Positions 8,364 through 16,477 of a stretch of 64,000 nt of DNA are shown here, in pieces. Source of the DNA: Nocardioides sp. BGMRC 2183 (GTDB lineage: Bacteria; Actinomycetota; Actinomycetes; Propionibacteriales; Nocardioidaceae); assembly GCA_008123405.1 (NCBI GenBank), contig VSSA01000004.1, forward strand, positions 186,001 through 250,000. The letters run 5' to 3'. Each line of letters begins with the position of its first letter. The first letter of the stretch is position 1. The position numbers were made by a program, and so were the translations under genes. The notes under the pieces are model-generated. The model had not been told where the DNA came from and searched no databases. It saw nothing but the letters and a program-made list of their open reading frames with translations.

Positions 8364-11306
8364 GTGCCAGCGCCGACTGAACCAGCGCCGATCGAACCTG
8401 CGCTGATCGAACAAGGTGATCCGGCCTCCGTCGCCGTGCTTCTCGTGAGCCACGACGGAGCGGCGTGGTTGCCCAGCGTCCTCGAGGGAGTCGCGGCCCA
8501 AACCGCGCCGATCGAGTCGCTGGTGGCGATCGACACCGGGAGCCGGGACGGCTCGGCAGACCTCGTCGAGAACGCCTGCGCCGCCGCCGGACTGCCGGCC
8601 ACCGTGGTGCGCGCACCGATCGGCACCACCTACCCCGAAGCAGTGGAGATGGGCCTCGCGCGATTGCGCGAAGCCCCTCGGCCGCCGACGTGGGTCTGGC
8701 TGCTGCACGACGACTCGCGGCCCGATCCGGCAGCGCTGCGGGCGCTGACAGCCGTCGCCGCCGAACGTCCCCACGCCGACTTCCTCGGCCCCAAGCTGCG
8801 TGAGTGGCCCTCACTGCGCCGGCTCCTCGAGCTCGGCGTGACCATCAGCGGCACCGGGCGTCGCGAGACCGGCCTGGAACGCGGTGAGTACGACCAGGGA
8901 CAGCACCCCGAGGTGCGTGAGGTGCTCGCGGTGAACTCCGCCGGCATGCTGGCCCGTCGCGAGACGCTCGAAGCGGTCGGTGGGTTCGACCACCACCTGC
9001 CGATGTTCGGCAACGACCTCGACCTGGGCTGGCGGTCCGCAGCGGCCGGTCACACCACGCTGATCGTGCCGGACGCGGTGGTCTTCCACGCCGAGGCCGC
9101 GCATCGCGGCGTCCGGCGCACCGCGCTGACCGGCCGGCACACCCACTTCCAGGAGCGGCGGGCGGCGCTCTACACCCTGCTCGCCAACGTCCGACCGTTC
9201 GCTCTGCCGTTCCAGCTGATCCGGATCGTGCTGGGTTCGCTGCTGCGGATGCTCGGATTCCTGGTGGTGCGTTCGGTCGGCGAGGCGCTCGACGAGCTCG
9301 CGGCGCTGGTCGCCGTGGCCACCCGTCCGGGTATGGTCCATGCCGCACGCCGCGAGCGGGCCCGGGTGGTCGCCGCCAACCGCGGAGACGCCGGCCCCGA
9401 CACCGAACGGGTACGACGCCTGCTCGCGCCCTGGTGGCTCCCCTACCGCCACGGGCTCGATTTCGTGGGCGACCTGGTCGCCGCCGCGACCAACCAGGCC
9501 GCCGACGTCGCCGAGCGTCGCCGGGCAGCCGCGGCCGAGCAGAGTCTGCAGCAACCGTCTGCTCGCCGACCGACCGAGGACGAGGAGGAGTTCGAGGACT
9601 CCGGGTTCGTGGTGCGCTTCTTCACCAATCCGGTCGCCGTGGTGCTCGCTGTCGCGGTGCTGGCGCTGATCGTGGGTGCGCGTGACGCCTTCGGCGACAT
9701 CTCCGGTGGCGCGCTCTCCCCGGCTCCGTCCGGGCGCGGCACGTGGTGGTCCCTGCACCTGGAGTCCTGGCATGCGCTCGGCTTCGGCACCGCGGTGCCG
9801 GCGCCCGGATACGTGCTGCTGCTGGCAGCGCTCGGCAGCCTCTTCGGGCCCGGATGGACGATGTCCTTCCTGCTCATCACCGCTGGCCCGCTGGCGGTGT
9901 GGGGAGCGTGGCGGTTCCTCCGGCTGGTCGGACGCCTGCTCACCCCGGCCGGAGCGCCCCGCTGGGTGATCGCTGGTGGCGCCGTGGCCTACGCCGCCGT
10001 CCCGCTGGCGGCCGGCGCCTGGGGGAGCGGACGGTGGGGGGTCATCGTCGCTGCCGCCCTGCTGCCCTGGATGGCCCACGCCGCCCTCGGCTTCGCCGAC
10101 CCCGAACCGGCCCGTCGGTGGCGCGCGGCGTGGCGCGCGGGTCTGGTGCTGGCGGTGCTGACGGCCCTCGCGCCAGTGCTGTGGTGGCTCTTCCTGGCGC
10201 TGGCCGTCGTAGTGCTGGTCGCGGCGGCGGTGCTGGTCCGCGCGACCATCGGGGAACGCTCGGTGTGGGGTCCACCCGTCGCCGCCTTGGCCGTGCCCCC
10301 GGTCGTGCTCGCGCCGTGGTGGCTGCCCGCGCTGTGGACCGGCGCCGGCTCCGCCCTCTTCCTCGACATCGGCCGCTGGCCGACACCGGCCACCGGCGGG
10401 TGGAGCCTGCTCGCCGGCCGGTTCGGCGAGTCCGGTGCCCCGCTGTGGATCGGCCTGATCCTGCCCGTCCTCGCCCTGCTCGCCCTGCTGCCGCGCGCCA
10501 GCCGGATCGGCGTCCTGGTCTGCTGGCTGGTCGCCGCGGTGACGGCGGTGGTCGCCATCCCACTCGCGATCACCTCGATCGACCTGCCGGGACTCGCCAC
10601 CCAGCAGCCCGGTCTGGGCGCGGTGCTGCTGCTCCTGCACGGCAGCTGGGTGAGCGCCGTGGTCCTCGGCGCGGCCGGGCTGCGCGGCGTCGAGCTCGAC
10701 CGCTGGCGCCGGGGCGCGGTCGCTCTGGTCGCCGCGGTGGCGGTCGTCGTACCTGTGGGTGGGGTGGCGTGGTTCGTCGTCGACGGCGGTGAGCAGTTGA
10801 CCGAGCGTCCGGCGACCGGGGTGCCGGTCTACATGCAGCAGCGAGCCGAGTCGGCCGACCAGGACGGCATCCTGGTGCTGCGCGGCAGCGTGGCCGAAGG
10901 CGTCGACTACGAGGTGGTGCGCGGCGACGGTCCCACCGTCGGCGAGGACGAGATCACCGGACTCACCGAAGAGGACCCCGAGGTCACCGAGGAGATCACC
11001 GCGTTGATCACTGCCCCGTCGACGGAGACCGTCGAGGCGCTGAACCGCCGCGGAGTGCTGTACGTCGTGCTCCCCGCGCCTGCCGACGGTGAAATCGCTG
11101 CCCGGCTCGACGCCTCGGGCGGCCTCGACCGGGCCAGTACCTCCGATCGCGACACCCAAGCGTGGGAGATGGCGCAGGACCCGCCCGCCGACAGCGTGGA
11201 GGGCCCGCGCTCGTGGCTGCGGATCCTGTTGCTGGTGGTCCAGTTCGTGGCGATCGCGGTCCTGATCGTGTGGGCCCTCCCGCAGGTGCGAAGGAGCCGT
11301 GGATGA
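8364..11306 (+). CDS. Large membrane glycosyltransferase, family 2 domain plus polytopic C-terminus
   Basis: A 980-residue protein. Residues about 20-300 form a GT-A family 2 domain: AVLLVSHDGAAWLP, AIDTGSRDGS, WLLHDDSRPDP with the DD metal pair near 116-117, and a GGFD...FGNDLDLGWR block where the catalytic acidic residue is expected. A hydrophobic stretch follows near 285-305, then a charged linker (310-415), about a dozen membrane segments (420-815), an extracytoplasmic stretch and a last membrane helix near 955. The donor and acceptor are unknown; the surrounding GDP-mannose genes make a surface glycan plausible. Its stop overlaps the next start (ATGA), so the DUF5719 protein is probably its partner. 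Confidence 0.85.
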   Translation: MPAPTEPAPIEPALIEQGDPASVAVLLVSHDGAAWLPSVLEGVAAQTAPIESLVAIDTGSRDGSADLVENACAAAGLPATVVRAPIGTTYPEAVEMGLARLREAPRPPTWVWLLHDDSRPDPAALRALTAVAAERPHADFLGPKLREWPSLRRLLELGVTISGTGRRETGLERGEYDQGQHPEVREVLAVNSAGMLARRETLEAVGGFDHHLPMFGNDLDLGWRSAAAGHTTLIVPDAVVFHAEAAHRGVRRTALTGRHTHFQERRAALYTLLANVRPFALPFQLIRIVLGSLLRMLGFLVVRSVGEALDELAALVAVATRPGMVHAARRERARVVAANRGDAGPDTERVRRLLAPWWLPYRHGLDFVGDLVAAATNQAADVAERRRAAAAEQSLQQPSARRPTEDEEEFEDSGFVVRFFTNPVAVVLAVAVLALIVGARDAFGDISGGALSPAPSGRGTWWSLHLESWHALGFGTAVPAPGYVLLLAALGSLFGPGWTMSFLLITAGPLAVWGAWRFLRLVGRLLTPAGAPRWVIAGGAVAYAAVPLAAGAWGSGRWGVIVAAALLPWMAHAALGFADPEPARRWRAAWRAGLVLAVLTALAPVLWWLFLALAVVVLVAAAVLVRATIGERSVWGPPVAALAVPPVVLAPWWLPALWTGAGSALFLDIGRWPTPATGGWSLLAGRFGESGAPLWIGLILPVLALLALLPRASRIGVLVCWLVAAVTAVVAIPLAITSIDLPGLATQQPGLGAVLLLLHGSWVSAVVLGAAGLRGVELDRWRRGAVALVAAVAVVVPVGGVAWFVVDGGEQLTERPATGVPVYMQQRAESADQDGILVLRGSVAEGVDYEVVRGDGPTVGEDEITGLTEEDPEVTEEITALITAPSTETVEALNRRGVLYVVLPAPADGEIAARLDASGGLDRASTSDRDTQAWEMAQDPPADSVEGPRSWLRILLLVVQFVAIAVLIVWALPQVRRSRG

Positions 11307-12811
11307 CCCCCGACCAACCCGACCAGACCCCGCAGACCCCGCAGACCCCGCAGCCGGGGCGCCGACGGAGCGTCCCCGCGTCGGCGGCGGAGACCGGTGA
11401 ACTCCCGGTGGCCTCCCGCCGTCGCGCCCAGACCGCCCGACGGCGCTGGGACGTCCTCGGCGTGCTCGCCCTGATCCTGCCCGCCGTGGTGCTGGGCGCC
11501 GTGGCGCTGATCGGGTCCCAAGAGGATCCGGCGGCCGGAGCACACCCGCCCGAGACCAACCCGTTGACGCGCTCGACAGTGGTCTGCCCGCCGGCGATCG
11601 ACAACGGCGGTCGCGCTGCCGACGTCGTGGCTGCGCGTGCGCCGGGGGTCGCCGGAGGAGAGGTCACCGTGCGCTCGGGGGAGCGACGACTCTCCGAGGC
11701 AGCGCCGGTCACCGTTGACGACGCGCCGGTCACCATCCCGGACACCCCCGCTTCGGTCGTCCTCGACGCCGAGGGCGAGGCCGCCCCCGGCCTGGTCGCA
11801 GGTCGTCGGGAGTCGCTCGCCGCCCCGCCGTGTCGCCCGCTCGCCTACGACGAGTGGTACGTCGGCCTCGGCGCGTCCGCCCGCAACGGCTCGGTGATCA
11901 CGCTGGTCAATCCCGACGACACCCCGGCGGTCGTGGACGTCACGCTGCTCGGGCCGTCAGGCCCGGTGGAGGAGGACCGACTCCGCGACGTGCCCGTCCG
12001 CGCCGGCGGCACGGTCCGGCTCGACCTCGCCGAGATCGCTCCGCGCCGTTCGGAGGTCGCCGCCCACGTCGCCGTGACCCGGGGACGCGTCTCGGCCTCG
12101 GTGGCGCACCAGTGGGACCCGCTCGGAGCCGGTCGGGTGAGCGTCGAGGCGCTACCCGCCCAAGCCGAGCCCACCACCTCCGGCCTGCTGCTCGGCGTCG
12201 ACCCGGCTGCCGAGCAGGCCTGGCTCCACCTGGCCAACCCCGGTGACGACGAGGCCCGGGTCTCGGTCCGGGTGCTCACCGAGGAGGCCGTCTTCGCCCC
12301 CAGCTCGGCCGAGGACGTGGTGCTCCCGCCGCTCAGCTCGCGCAGGGTGCCACTGCGCTCGCTGGTCGACGCCGAGGCCGGCGAGGGCATGCTCGGCCTG
12401 GTGGTGGAGTCCAGCGCCCCCGTGGTCAGCACGGCACGCGGACTCGTCGAGGAGGACCTGGTCGCGGTCGGCGCTGCGGCGAGGCTCGAGGAGCCTGCTG
12501 CGGTCGTCGTACCGGAGGGGGAGGGGCGGCTCTATCTGGGTGGCGCCACCGGCACCGGCACCGTCCGGGTCGACGCCTATGACAGTGACGGCAAGGCCCT
12601 GCTGTCTGACGAGCGGGTCGAGATCGGGGCCGACCGTGCCGCCGTCCTCGACCTCCCCGACGGCACCGCTGCGCTCACCCTCTCCACCCGCAACGCCGAC
12701 GTGGCCGCCACGGTCCGCGTCGACACCGGCGGCGACAGTCCCGGCGCCACCTACATCCCCGTCCAGCCCGCCCTCCTCGACTCCGAGGTCCCGACCGTCC
12801 TCCCCCGCTAG
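11303..12811 (+). CDS. DUF5719 family membrane-anchored extracytoplasmic protein
   Basis: A 502-residue protein with a proline- and glutamine-rich cytosolic N-terminus (three QTP units encoded by 9-bp tandem repeats), one membrane helix (about 52-72) and a long beta-rich outer region, typical of DUF5719. A strong GAAGGAG precedes the ATG, which overlaps the glycosyltransferase stop by 4 nt. Function unknown; the coupling suggests it serves the same surface glycan step as its upstream neighbour. The gene ends in a large inverted repeat structure. Confidence 0.82.
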   Translation: MTPDQPDQTPQTPQTPQPGRRRSVPASAAETGELPVASRRRAQTARRRWDVLGVLALILPAVVLGAVALIGSQEDPAAGAHPPETNPLTRSTVVCPPAIDNGGRAADVVAARAPGVAGGEVTVRSGERRLSEAAPVTVDDAPVTIPDTPASVVLDAEGEAAPGLVAGRRESLAAPPCRPLAYDEWYVGLGASARNGSVITLVNPDDTPAVVDVTLLGPSGPVEEDRLRDVPVRAGGTVRLDLAEIAPRRSEVAAHVAVTRGRVSASVAHQWDPLGAGRVSVEALPAQAEPTTSGLLLGVDPAAEQAWLHLANPGDDEARVSVRVLTEEAVFAPSSAEDVVLPPLSSRRVPLRSLVDAEAGEGMLGLVVESSAPVVSTARGLVEEDLVAVGAAARLEEPAAVVVPEGEGRLYLGGATGTGTVRVDAYDSDGKALLSDERVEIGADRAAVLDLPDGTAALTLSTRNADVAATVRVDTGGDSPGATYIPVQPALLDSEVPTVLPR

Positions 12812-12814
12812 GGG

Positions 12815-12960
12815 GTTGAGTTGGGGTTTCGGGCCCGTTCGATTGTGAGTTTGGGCCCGTTGAGTTGTGGGTTCCGCTCCCGGTGAGGAGCGGGTCGATC
12901 GAAGCCCCACCTCAAGGGGCCCGAAACCCCAACTCGAGGGGCCCGAAACCCCAACTCGAC
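12815..12960. repeat. Convergent-junction repeat with 22-bp period and GGGCCC cores, folding as one long inverted structure
   Basis: Three left units (12815-12836, 12837-12858, 12859-12880) and three right units (12894-12915, 12916-12937, 12938-12959) are each 22 bp. Left unit 1 pairs with the last right unit with a single wobble over 22 bp, and the two last right units are identical. The centre holds a hairpin CCGCTCC/GGAGCGG (12874-12893). The element fills the gap between the DUF5719 gene (+) and the metallopeptidase-like gene (-), so it probably ends transcription from both sides. There is no T-tract. A related array lies at 57527-57682. Confidence 0.75.
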
Positions 12961-12967
12961 GGGTGGG

Positions 12968-13411
12968 TCAGTCGTCGTGGTAGCGGGGGTCCACCTGGGA
13001 GGCCGGGATGCCGAGGAGTTCGGCCACCTGCTCCACGATCACGGTGAGGATCATCGCCTCCAGATCGGCGCGGTCGATGGCGCGGTGCTCGATCGGACGG
13101 CGGAAGACGACCAGGCGGGTGGGGGCGCCGCCGCGGCCGCGGATCAGTGAGGAGAGCGGCACCCGGCCCTCCTCCCAATCCGTTGGCAAGTACGGCGAGT
13201 CCTCGACGGCGTACTCGACCAGACCCAAACGGGCCGACCAGCGTTCGTCGATCTCGGTGACCACCTCGAGCACGATCCGGTCGAAGATGTCGCGTGGCGA
13301 ACGGGGGAGCGGGGGGCGGGGCGACAGCGGTCCCGGCAGCACCGCCGGGCCGCGCATGCCGCGCCCGCGGCGATCCCGACCACGGCGGCCGCCGTCGGTC
13401 GAGTTCTCCAT
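12968..13411 (-). CDS. Metallopeptidase-family (PF06262-like) protein without an HExxH motif
   Basis: A 147-residue protein equivalent in position to Rv3259. The zincin-like fold is suggested by VVFRRPIEHRA...DREDLE-type spacing, but where metallopeptidases of the family carry HExxH this protein has VEQVAELLGI, so both zinc histidines and the catalytic glutamate position are altered. It is therefore unlikely to be a classical zinc protease. The N-terminus is rich in arginine and glycine. The ATG at 13411 is supported by TAGGCT 8 nt upstream; longer upstream frames overlap the DUF3499 gene. Divergent from DUF3499. Confidence 0.8.
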   Translation of the reverse strand: MENSTDGGRRGRDRRGRGMRGPAVLPGPLSPRPPLPRSPRDIFDRIVLEVVTEIDERWSARLGLVEYAVEDSPYLPTDWEEGRVPLSSLIRGRGGAPTRLVVFRRPIEHRAIDRADLEAMILTVIVEQVAELLGIPASQVDPRYHDD

Positions 13412-13419
13412 GATCAGCG

Positions 13420-13425
13420 AGCCTA
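13420..13425 (-). promoter_or_regulatory. Leaderless -10 element for the metallopeptidase-like gene
   Basis: Minus-strand TAGGCT ends 8 nt before the ATG at 13411. Confidence 0.4.
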
Positions 13426-13449
13426 TCGGCCGCGCGCGCGAACGGGCGG

Positions 13450-13455
13450 TACGGT
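13450..13455 (+). promoter_or_regulatory. Leaderless -10 element for the DUF3499 gene
   Basis: TACGGT ends 7 nt before the GTG at 13463; the divergent promoter is only 25 bp away. Confidence 0.4.
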
Positions 13456-13462
13456 CAGCCTC

Positions 13463-13816
13463 GTGAGTCTCGCCCGGCGCTGTTCCCGCACTGCATGCGC
13501 GCGTTCCGCGGTGGCCACGCTGACCTACGTCTACGCCGACCAGACCGCGGTCCTCGGGCCGTTGTCGACCTACGCCGAGCCCCACGCCTACGACCTCTGC
13601 GCGTTCCACTCCGAGCGCCTCTCGGCGCCCCGGGGCTGGGAGGTCGTCCGGCTGGCTCTCGGCAACCAGCAGAGCGGCCCCAGCGAGGACGATCTGCTCG
13701 CCCTCGCGGACGCTGTCCGCGAGGCCGGTCGCCCGGCCCCGGTGGTCGAGCCGCCCCGGGAGGCCGGTCGCGAGGTCGCCCGACGGGGACACCTGCGGGT
13801 GCTGACCTCGGACTGA
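13463..13816 (+). CDS. DUF3499 family protein
   Basis: A 117-residue actinobacterial protein matching the Rv3258c position. CSRTACARSAVATLTYVYAD near the N-terminus and DLCAFHSERLSAPRGWEVVR in the middle give CxxxxC and CxxH pairs that look like a small zinc site. The C-terminal third is charged and probably flexible. No function is established. It lies 32 nt upstream of manB, which has its own promoter-like hexamer. Confidence 0.8.
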   Translation: MSLARRCSRTACARSAVATLTYVYADQTAVLGPLSTYAEPHAYDLCAFHSERLSAPRGWEVVRLALGNQQSGPSEDDLLALADAVREAGRPAPVVEPPREAGREVARRGHLRVLTSD

Positions 13817-13835
13817 GCTCTGCGGACAGGTGCAT

Positions 13836-13841
13836 TAGGGT
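13836..13841 (+). promoter_or_regulatory. Leaderless -10 element for manB
   Basis: TAGGGT ends 7 nt before the ATG at 13849, the same hexamer and spacing as in front of manC. Confidence 0.5.
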
Positions 13842-13848
13842 CCGGTCC

Positions 13849-15225
13849 ATGCCCTCCTCGACCACGTCCGTCGACAACCTCGCCGCCGTGTTCAAGGCGT
13901 ACGACGTCCGCGGGACCGTCCCCGACCAGCTGGACGAGGAGTTCGCCCGCGCAGCCGGCACCGCCTACGTCGAGGTGCTCGGCGCGAGCGCCGTGGTGAT
14001 CGGCTACGACATGCGCCCGAGCTCGCCGGGCCTGGCCGGCGCTTTCGCCGACGGCGCCACCGCCGCCGGTGCCGACGTCACGATGATCGGCCTCGCCTCC
14101 ACCGACCAGCTCTACTTCGCCTCGGGCCACCTGGAGCTGCCCGGCGCGATGTTCACCGCCAGCCACAATCCCGCGCAGTACAACGGCATCAAGATGTGCC
14201 GGGCCTTCGCACAGCCGGTCGGCACGGACTCGGGCCTCGCCGAGATCCGCGACCGGATCGCCACCGGTGCGCCGGCCACGGCGACTCGGACCGGATCGGT
14301 GAGCCAGCACGACGTACTCCAGGCGTATGCGGCCCATCTGCTCGGCCTCGCGCCGGTCACCGGGCGACGACTGAAGGTGGTCGTCGACGCCGGCAACGGG
14401 ATGGCCGGCCACACCGCACCCGCCGTCTTCGACCGGCTCGCCGACCAGATCGACCTGGTGCCGCTCTACTTCGAGCTCGACGGCACCTTCCCGAACCACG
14501 AGGCGAACCCGATCGAGGCAGAGAACCTGCGCGACCTCCAGCAACGTGTGCTCGCCGAGGGCGCGGACATCGGCCTGGCCTTCGACGGTGACGCGGACCG
14601 CTGCTTCCTGGTCGACGAGCGCGGCAAGGCGGTCTCGCCCTCGACCCTGACCGCACTGATCGCCGACCGTGAGCTCGCCAAGGAGCCCGGCGCCACCGTC
14701 ATCCACAACCTGATCACCTCGCGCGCCGTTCCCGAGCTGGTCAGCGAGCGCGGCGGGACCCCGGTGCGCACCCGCGTCGGCCACTCCTACATCAAGGCCA
14801 CCATGGCGGAGACGGACGCGATCTTCGGTGGCGAACACAGCGGCCACTTCTACTTCCGTGACTTCTGGCGTGCCGATTCCGGCATGCTCGCCGCACTGCA
14901 CGCGCTGGCCGCGCTTGCCGCCACCGACCAGCCGCTCTCGGCCCTGATGGCCGAGTACGAGCGGTATCCGCTGAGCGGGGAGATCAACTCCACCGTCGCC
15001 GACCAGGCAGCCGTCCTCACCGCCCTCCAGACCCGGTACGACGACCGCGACGGTGTCACCCTCGACCATCTCGACGGGCTCAGCGTGAGCCACGCCGACT
15101 GGGCGTTCAACGTCCGTGCCTCCAACACCGAACCCCTACTCCGCCTCAACGTCGAGGGGAAGGACGAGACCACCATGGCCAAGATTCGCGACGAGGTCCT
15201 CTCCGTGATCCGGGGCGACGCGTGA
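13849..15225 (+). CDS. manB: Phosphomannomutase/phosphoglucomutase
   Basis: A 458-residue alpha-D-phosphohexomutase interconverting mannose-6-phosphate and mannose-1-phosphate. The four family motifs are present: FKAYDVRG at the N-terminus, the phosphoserine loop TASHNPAQYNGIK (S105), the magnesium loop DGDADR (D246 onward), the sugar loop GGEHSGHFYF, and the phosphate-binding RASNTEPLLRLN near the end. With manC it supplies GDP-mannose. The next gene overlaps its stop by 4 nt (GTGA), so a Trm112-like gene and probably the SIS gene are co-transcribed. Confidence 0.95.
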   Translation: MPSSTTSVDNLAAVFKAYDVRGTVPDQLDEEFARAAGTAYVEVLGASAVVIGYDMRPSSPGLAGAFADGATAAGADVTMIGLASTDQLYFASGHLELPGAMFTASHNPAQYNGIKMCRAFAQPVGTDSGLAEIRDRIATGAPATATRTGSVSQHDVLQAYAAHLLGLAPVTGRRLKVVVDAGNGMAGHTAPAVFDRLADQIDLVPLYFELDGTFPNHEANPIEAENLRDLQQRVLAEGADIGLAFDGDADRCFLVDERGKAVSPSTLTALIADRELAKEPGATVIHNLITSRAVPELVSERGGTPVRTRVGHSYIKATMAETDAIFGGEHSGHFYFRDFWRADSGMLAALHALAALAATDQPLSALMAEYERYPLSGEINSTVADQAAVLTALQTRYDDRDGVTLDHLDGLSVSHADWAFNVRASNTEPLLRLNVEGKDETTMAKIRDEVLSVIRGDA

Positions 15226-15425
15226 GCGCCGGCGGCGCGGGCGCGGGCGCGGGCCTCGACCCCGAGCTGCTCGCGATCATCGTCTGCCCGGCCTGCCGCG
15301 CCGACCTGGAGGTCACCGCGGCGGGGGAGGAGACCGAACTGGTCTGCACCGACTGCGGGCTGGCCTACCCGGTCCGCGACGGCATTCCGGTGCTGCTGGT
15401 CGACGAGGCCCGCAAGCCGGCCTGA
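15222..15425 (+). CDS. Trm112-like zinc-ribbon protein
   Basis: A 67-residue protein with two CxxC knuckles (C22/C25 and C42/C45), the ending AYPVRDGIPVLLVDEAR and the length of Trm112/YcaR proteins. Trm112 homologues activate methyltransferases; in actinobacteria the gene is embedded in the mannose cluster and its partner is unknown. The first dozen residues are almost only alanine and glycine. Translationally coupled to manB. Confidence 0.88.
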   Translation: MSAGGAGAGAGLDPELLAIIVCPACRADLEVTAAGEETELVCTDCGLAYPVRDGIPVLLVDEARKPA

Positions 15426-15442
15426 GCGGGCTGGATCCGACA

Positions 15443-16477
15443 ATGACCTGGTTCGACGAGTCTCGGCTCGACGACGAGACCGCCCTGGGCGCGGCCGACC
15501 TTCGGCTGCGCACCCTGGCCGAGTCCGGCTCCCGGGTACGACGCGAGGTCGGTGCGGCGACCGAGGCGATCGCCGAGGCGGTGGCCCGCGCCAGCGACTC
15601 CCGGCCGCGCGCGGTGATCGCCGCCGGCCCTGACTCACGGCTGCTGCGTGCCGTGCTGGAGCCGGTCTGCCCGGTGCCGTTCGTGGCCTGGCCCAACCCG
15701 GGGTTGCCCGGCTGGGCCGGCAGCCTCGACCTGGTCGTCGTGCTCGCCCCCGAAGGCGGTGACGAAGGCGCGTCGTCCGCGGTCGCCGAGGCCGCCCGTC
15801 GCGGCTGTCAGCTGGTCGTGGCGACCCCGCCGGCCTCCCGGGTCGCCGACCACGCTGGCTCCCGGTGGACCACGATCCTGCCCACCCAGACCGGCGACCA
15901 GCTGGCGACGGCCGTGGCCATGCTCGCCTTCCTGCACCAGGTGGCTCTCGGACCCGTGGCGAGCCCGGACGCCGTCGCCAGCGCGTTGGACGAGGTGGCG
16001 ATGGCGTGCGCGCCGCGTCGCGACATCTCGATCAATCCGGGCAAGATGCTGGCGCTCGCGCTGGCCGATACCGACCCGCTGGTCTGGGGCGGCTCGGTGC
16101 TGGCGGCCCGGGCCGCTCGACGGGTGGCCGAGTCGATCCGCCGCTCCTCGGGCCGAGCGGCACTGGCGGGCGACGCGGAGCACCTGTTGCCGGTGATCGA
16201 GGCGGCACGTCCGCACAGCGTCTTCGACGACCCGTTCGCGGACAGCGACGAGTCGGGCGGAAAGCGGCGCCCGGCGCTCGTCGTACTGGATGACGGCGCG
16301 GACGACCCGGTGGCGCACGCGCAACGCGAGCGCCTCGAGGCGGCCGCTGCGGACCAGCGGGTGCGGGTCGAGACCGTGACCGCGGAGACCGACGGCGACG
16401 TGGCTCGCTACGCCTCGCTGCTGCTGCAGGGCACCTACGCGGCCGAGTACCTGCGACTCGGGCTGGTGACGGAGTGA
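15443..16477 (+). CDS. SIS-domain protein, phosphoglucose/phosphomannose isomerase-like
   Basis: A 344-residue protein equivalent to Rv3256c. A sugar isomerase (SIS) fold is indicated by alternating hydrophobic strands and small-residue turns (RAVIAAGPDSRLLRAVLE, LDLVVVLAPEGGDEGASSAVAEAARRG) and by the C-terminal LLLQGTYAAEYLRLGLV typical of bifunctional phosphoglucose/phosphomannose isomerases. Its genetic context supports mannose-6-phosphate metabolism, and it may supply the isomerase activity since no manA is seen next to it. The downstream gene overlaps it by 4 nt. Confidence 0.8.
   Translation: MTWFDESRLDDETALGAADLRLRTLAESGSRVRREVGAATEAIAEAVARASDSRPRAVIAAGPDSRLLRAVLEPVCPVPFVAWPNPGLPGWAGSLDLVVVLAPEGGDEGASSAVAEAARRGCQLVVATPPASRVADHAGSRWTTILPTQTGDQLATAVAMLAFLHQVALGPVASPDAVASALDEVAMACAPRRDISINPGKMLALALADTDPLVWGGSVLAARAARRVAESIRRSSGRAALAGDAEHLLPVIEAARPHSVFDDPFADSDESGGKRRPALVVLDDGADDPVAHAQRERLEAAAADQRVRVETVTAETDGDVARYASLLLQGTYAAEYLRLGLVTE

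Noticed and set aside
8811-11543. Minus-strand open frame of 910 codons opposite the glycosyltransferase
   Set aside because: A shadow frame caused by high GC; composition is low-complexity (histidine, glutamine, arginine, glycine) and the plus strand encodes clear domains.
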